Source: Acidimicrobiales bacterium
GTDB taxonomy: Bacteria > Actinomycetota > Acidimicrobiia > Acidimicrobiales > Poriferisodalaceae
Assembly (NCBI GenBank): GCA_041394185.1
Contig: JAWKIQ010000001.1
Location: forward strand, 1,116,001-1,180,000
Length of the DNA stretch: 64,000 nt
Reading direction: 5' to 3'
The notes under the pieces were generated by a model. It did no database searches. It was not told the DNA's origin and saw only the letters and a program-made list of their open reading frames with translations. A program made the translations under genes and the position numbers. Shown in pieces: positions 63,160 to 64,000 of this stretch (positions are counted from its first letter, which is position 1; every line of letters starts with the position of its first letter).

Positions 63160-64000
63160 ATGCGCGTCTTGTTCGCAACCTCTGAAATGGCCCCGCTGGC
63201 CCGGGTGGGCGGTCTCGCTGAAGCCGCAGCCGGGCTGGTCAAGTCGCTGCGTGAGCAGGGTGTCGATGTGACCATCGTGATGCCCGACTACAGCGGCGCC
63301 GAGCTCTCGCACCAGCAGCACATCGACGTCGCCGTGCCCGAATGGGTGGGGCCGTGCTCGGTTCGCAGCGGCCTGCACGAAGTGCTCGGCGATCTGACGC
63401 TGGTTCACGTGCCGGGCATGGACCGTCCTCACCCCTATACCGACCAACACGGCGAGGGCTGGCACGACAACGACCGGCGTTTCATGGCGTTCTCGGCCAC
63501 GGTGGCCGCACTGAACGACCAGCAGAAACCCGACGTGTTGCACCTGAACGACTGGCACACCGCGGCCACACTGGGGTTCGTTCACGTCCAGACGCCCAGC
63601 GTGCTGACCATCCACACCCTGGGCTATCAGGGCACCATGGACGCCGGCTGGATGAAAGTGCTGGTCCGAGGTGCCCATCGGTTCGAGTGGTTCGGTGCGT
63701 GCAACCCCCTGGCCGGGGGCGTGGCACTGGCCGACCGGGTGGTGGCGGTCAGCCCCAACTACGCGCGCGAGATCCTCGTGCCCGGCCCCGGCATGGGACT
63801 TGAAGGACGCTTGCAGGCACTTGGCGACCGGCTGGTCGGCATCCGAAACGGCATCGACACCTCGATGTGGAACCCTTCGACCGACCCTCACATCGCCGAG
63901 AACTACGACGACACCCGCACCGAGGGCAAGCAGGCCTGCAGAGCCGAGCTGCTAGAGCTGGCCGGCTGGAGCCCCTCAACGGCACCGGTCGTGGGCATGG
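63160..64000 (+). CDS. Glycogen/starch synthase-like glycosyltransferase (GT5), 5' part only
   Basis: ATG 63160 after AGGGGAG; the frame runs off the window at 280 residues. N-terminal MRVLFATSEMAPLARVGGLAEAAAGLVKSL matches the ADP-glucose-binding loop of GlgA, with Arg in place of the usual Lys. LHLNDWHTA, TIHTLGYQG and NYAREIL followed by GIRNGIDTSMWNPSTD also match. The fit with the adjacent glgX supports a glycogen synthase role. Confidence 0.87.
   Translation, partial: MRVLFATSEMAPLARVGGLAEAAAGLVKSLREQGVDVTIVMPDYSGAELSHQQHIDVAVPEWVGPCSVRSGLHEVLGDLTLVHVPGMDRPHPYTDQHGEGWHDNDRRFMAFSATVAALNDQQKPDVLHLNDWHTAATLGFVHVQTPSVLTIHTLGYQGTMDAGWMKVLVRGAHRFEWFGACNPLAGGVALADRVVAVSPNYAREILVPGPGMGLEGRLQALGDRLVGIRNGIDTSMWNPSTDPHIAENYDDTRTEGKQACRAELLELAGWSPSTAPVVGM

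Overview
This window is about 64 kb of GC-rich chromosomal DNA. It is densely coded, uses many GTG starts and has many 4-base GTGA/ATGA stop-start overlaps. The content points to a high-GC actinobacterium, most likely of the Acidimicrobiia type (inference). Supporting genes are an F420-type LLM oxidoreductase, an Rv2466c-like mycothiol-dependent DsbA-fold protein, a stand-alone LigD polymerase domain, DUF3097, a DUF222/13E12 HNH protein and a mycobacterial-type GT4 glycosyltransferase. I saw no rRNA, tRNA, CRISPR array, prophage or insertion sequence.

Layout. 0-7.7 kb: hybrid histidine kinase, orphan ABC ATPase, pgi coupled to a LigD-type primase-polymerase, and ald with a divergent Lrp-type regulator. 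7.66-11.2 kb: a cobalamin riboswitch followed by btuF-btuC-btuD-cobO, a B12 uptake and adenosylation operon. 11.2-20 kb: an M20 peptidase, a helical hypothetical protein, a single-chain biotin-dependent acyl-CoA carboxylase, then a minus-strand group (acyl-CoA dehydrogenase, M19 dipeptidase, F420-type oxidoreductase). 20-26.2 kb: homocysteine methyltransferase, serA, serC, DUF1015, lipid-kinase-like protein and aroQ, closed by a terminator. 26.2-33.7 kb: SHOCT-like small protein, menB, metal ABC ATPase, a DsbB/thioredoxin-like pair, a CinA-like protein, a kinase-like phosphotransferase, an MFS transporter and DUF3097. 33.8-36.3 kb: a large secreted propeller/discoidin protein.

36.3-45.8 kb is the most unusual part. 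It holds two CitE/HpcH-type lyases, an alpha/beta hydrolase, a PAP2 phosphatase, an Rv2466c-like oxidoreductase, a signal-peptidase-like protein lacking the usual lysine, a chemoreceptor, SelO and an AbiEi-Fic-like fusion. The Rv2466c-like gene carries an in-frame TGA exactly at the first cysteine of its CPWC motif, with a bacterial-SECIS-like hairpin just downstream, so it is a candidate selenoprotein. The selO start lies inside the end of the gene for a Fic-fold protein whose catalytic motif has decayed. From 38.0 to 44.8 kb, at least twelve apparent 1-2 nt indels interrupt six otherwise normal genes. I read this as locally poor consensus sequence rather than mass pseudogenisation, and it is the main caveat on the selenocysteine call.

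45.9-64 kb: an MFS transporter, a methyltransferase, the DUF222 HNH gene with a palindromic repeat at its 5' side, an ABC-F protein, an APH-fold kinase, yaaA, an acyl-CoA synthetase and a GT4 glycosyltransferase. Then comes a coupled oxidative catabolic group (3-hydroxyisobutyrate-dehydrogenase-like, P450, zinc alcohol dehydrogenase, Rieske oxygenase), and finally the glycogen genes glgX and a 5' part of a glycogen synthase.
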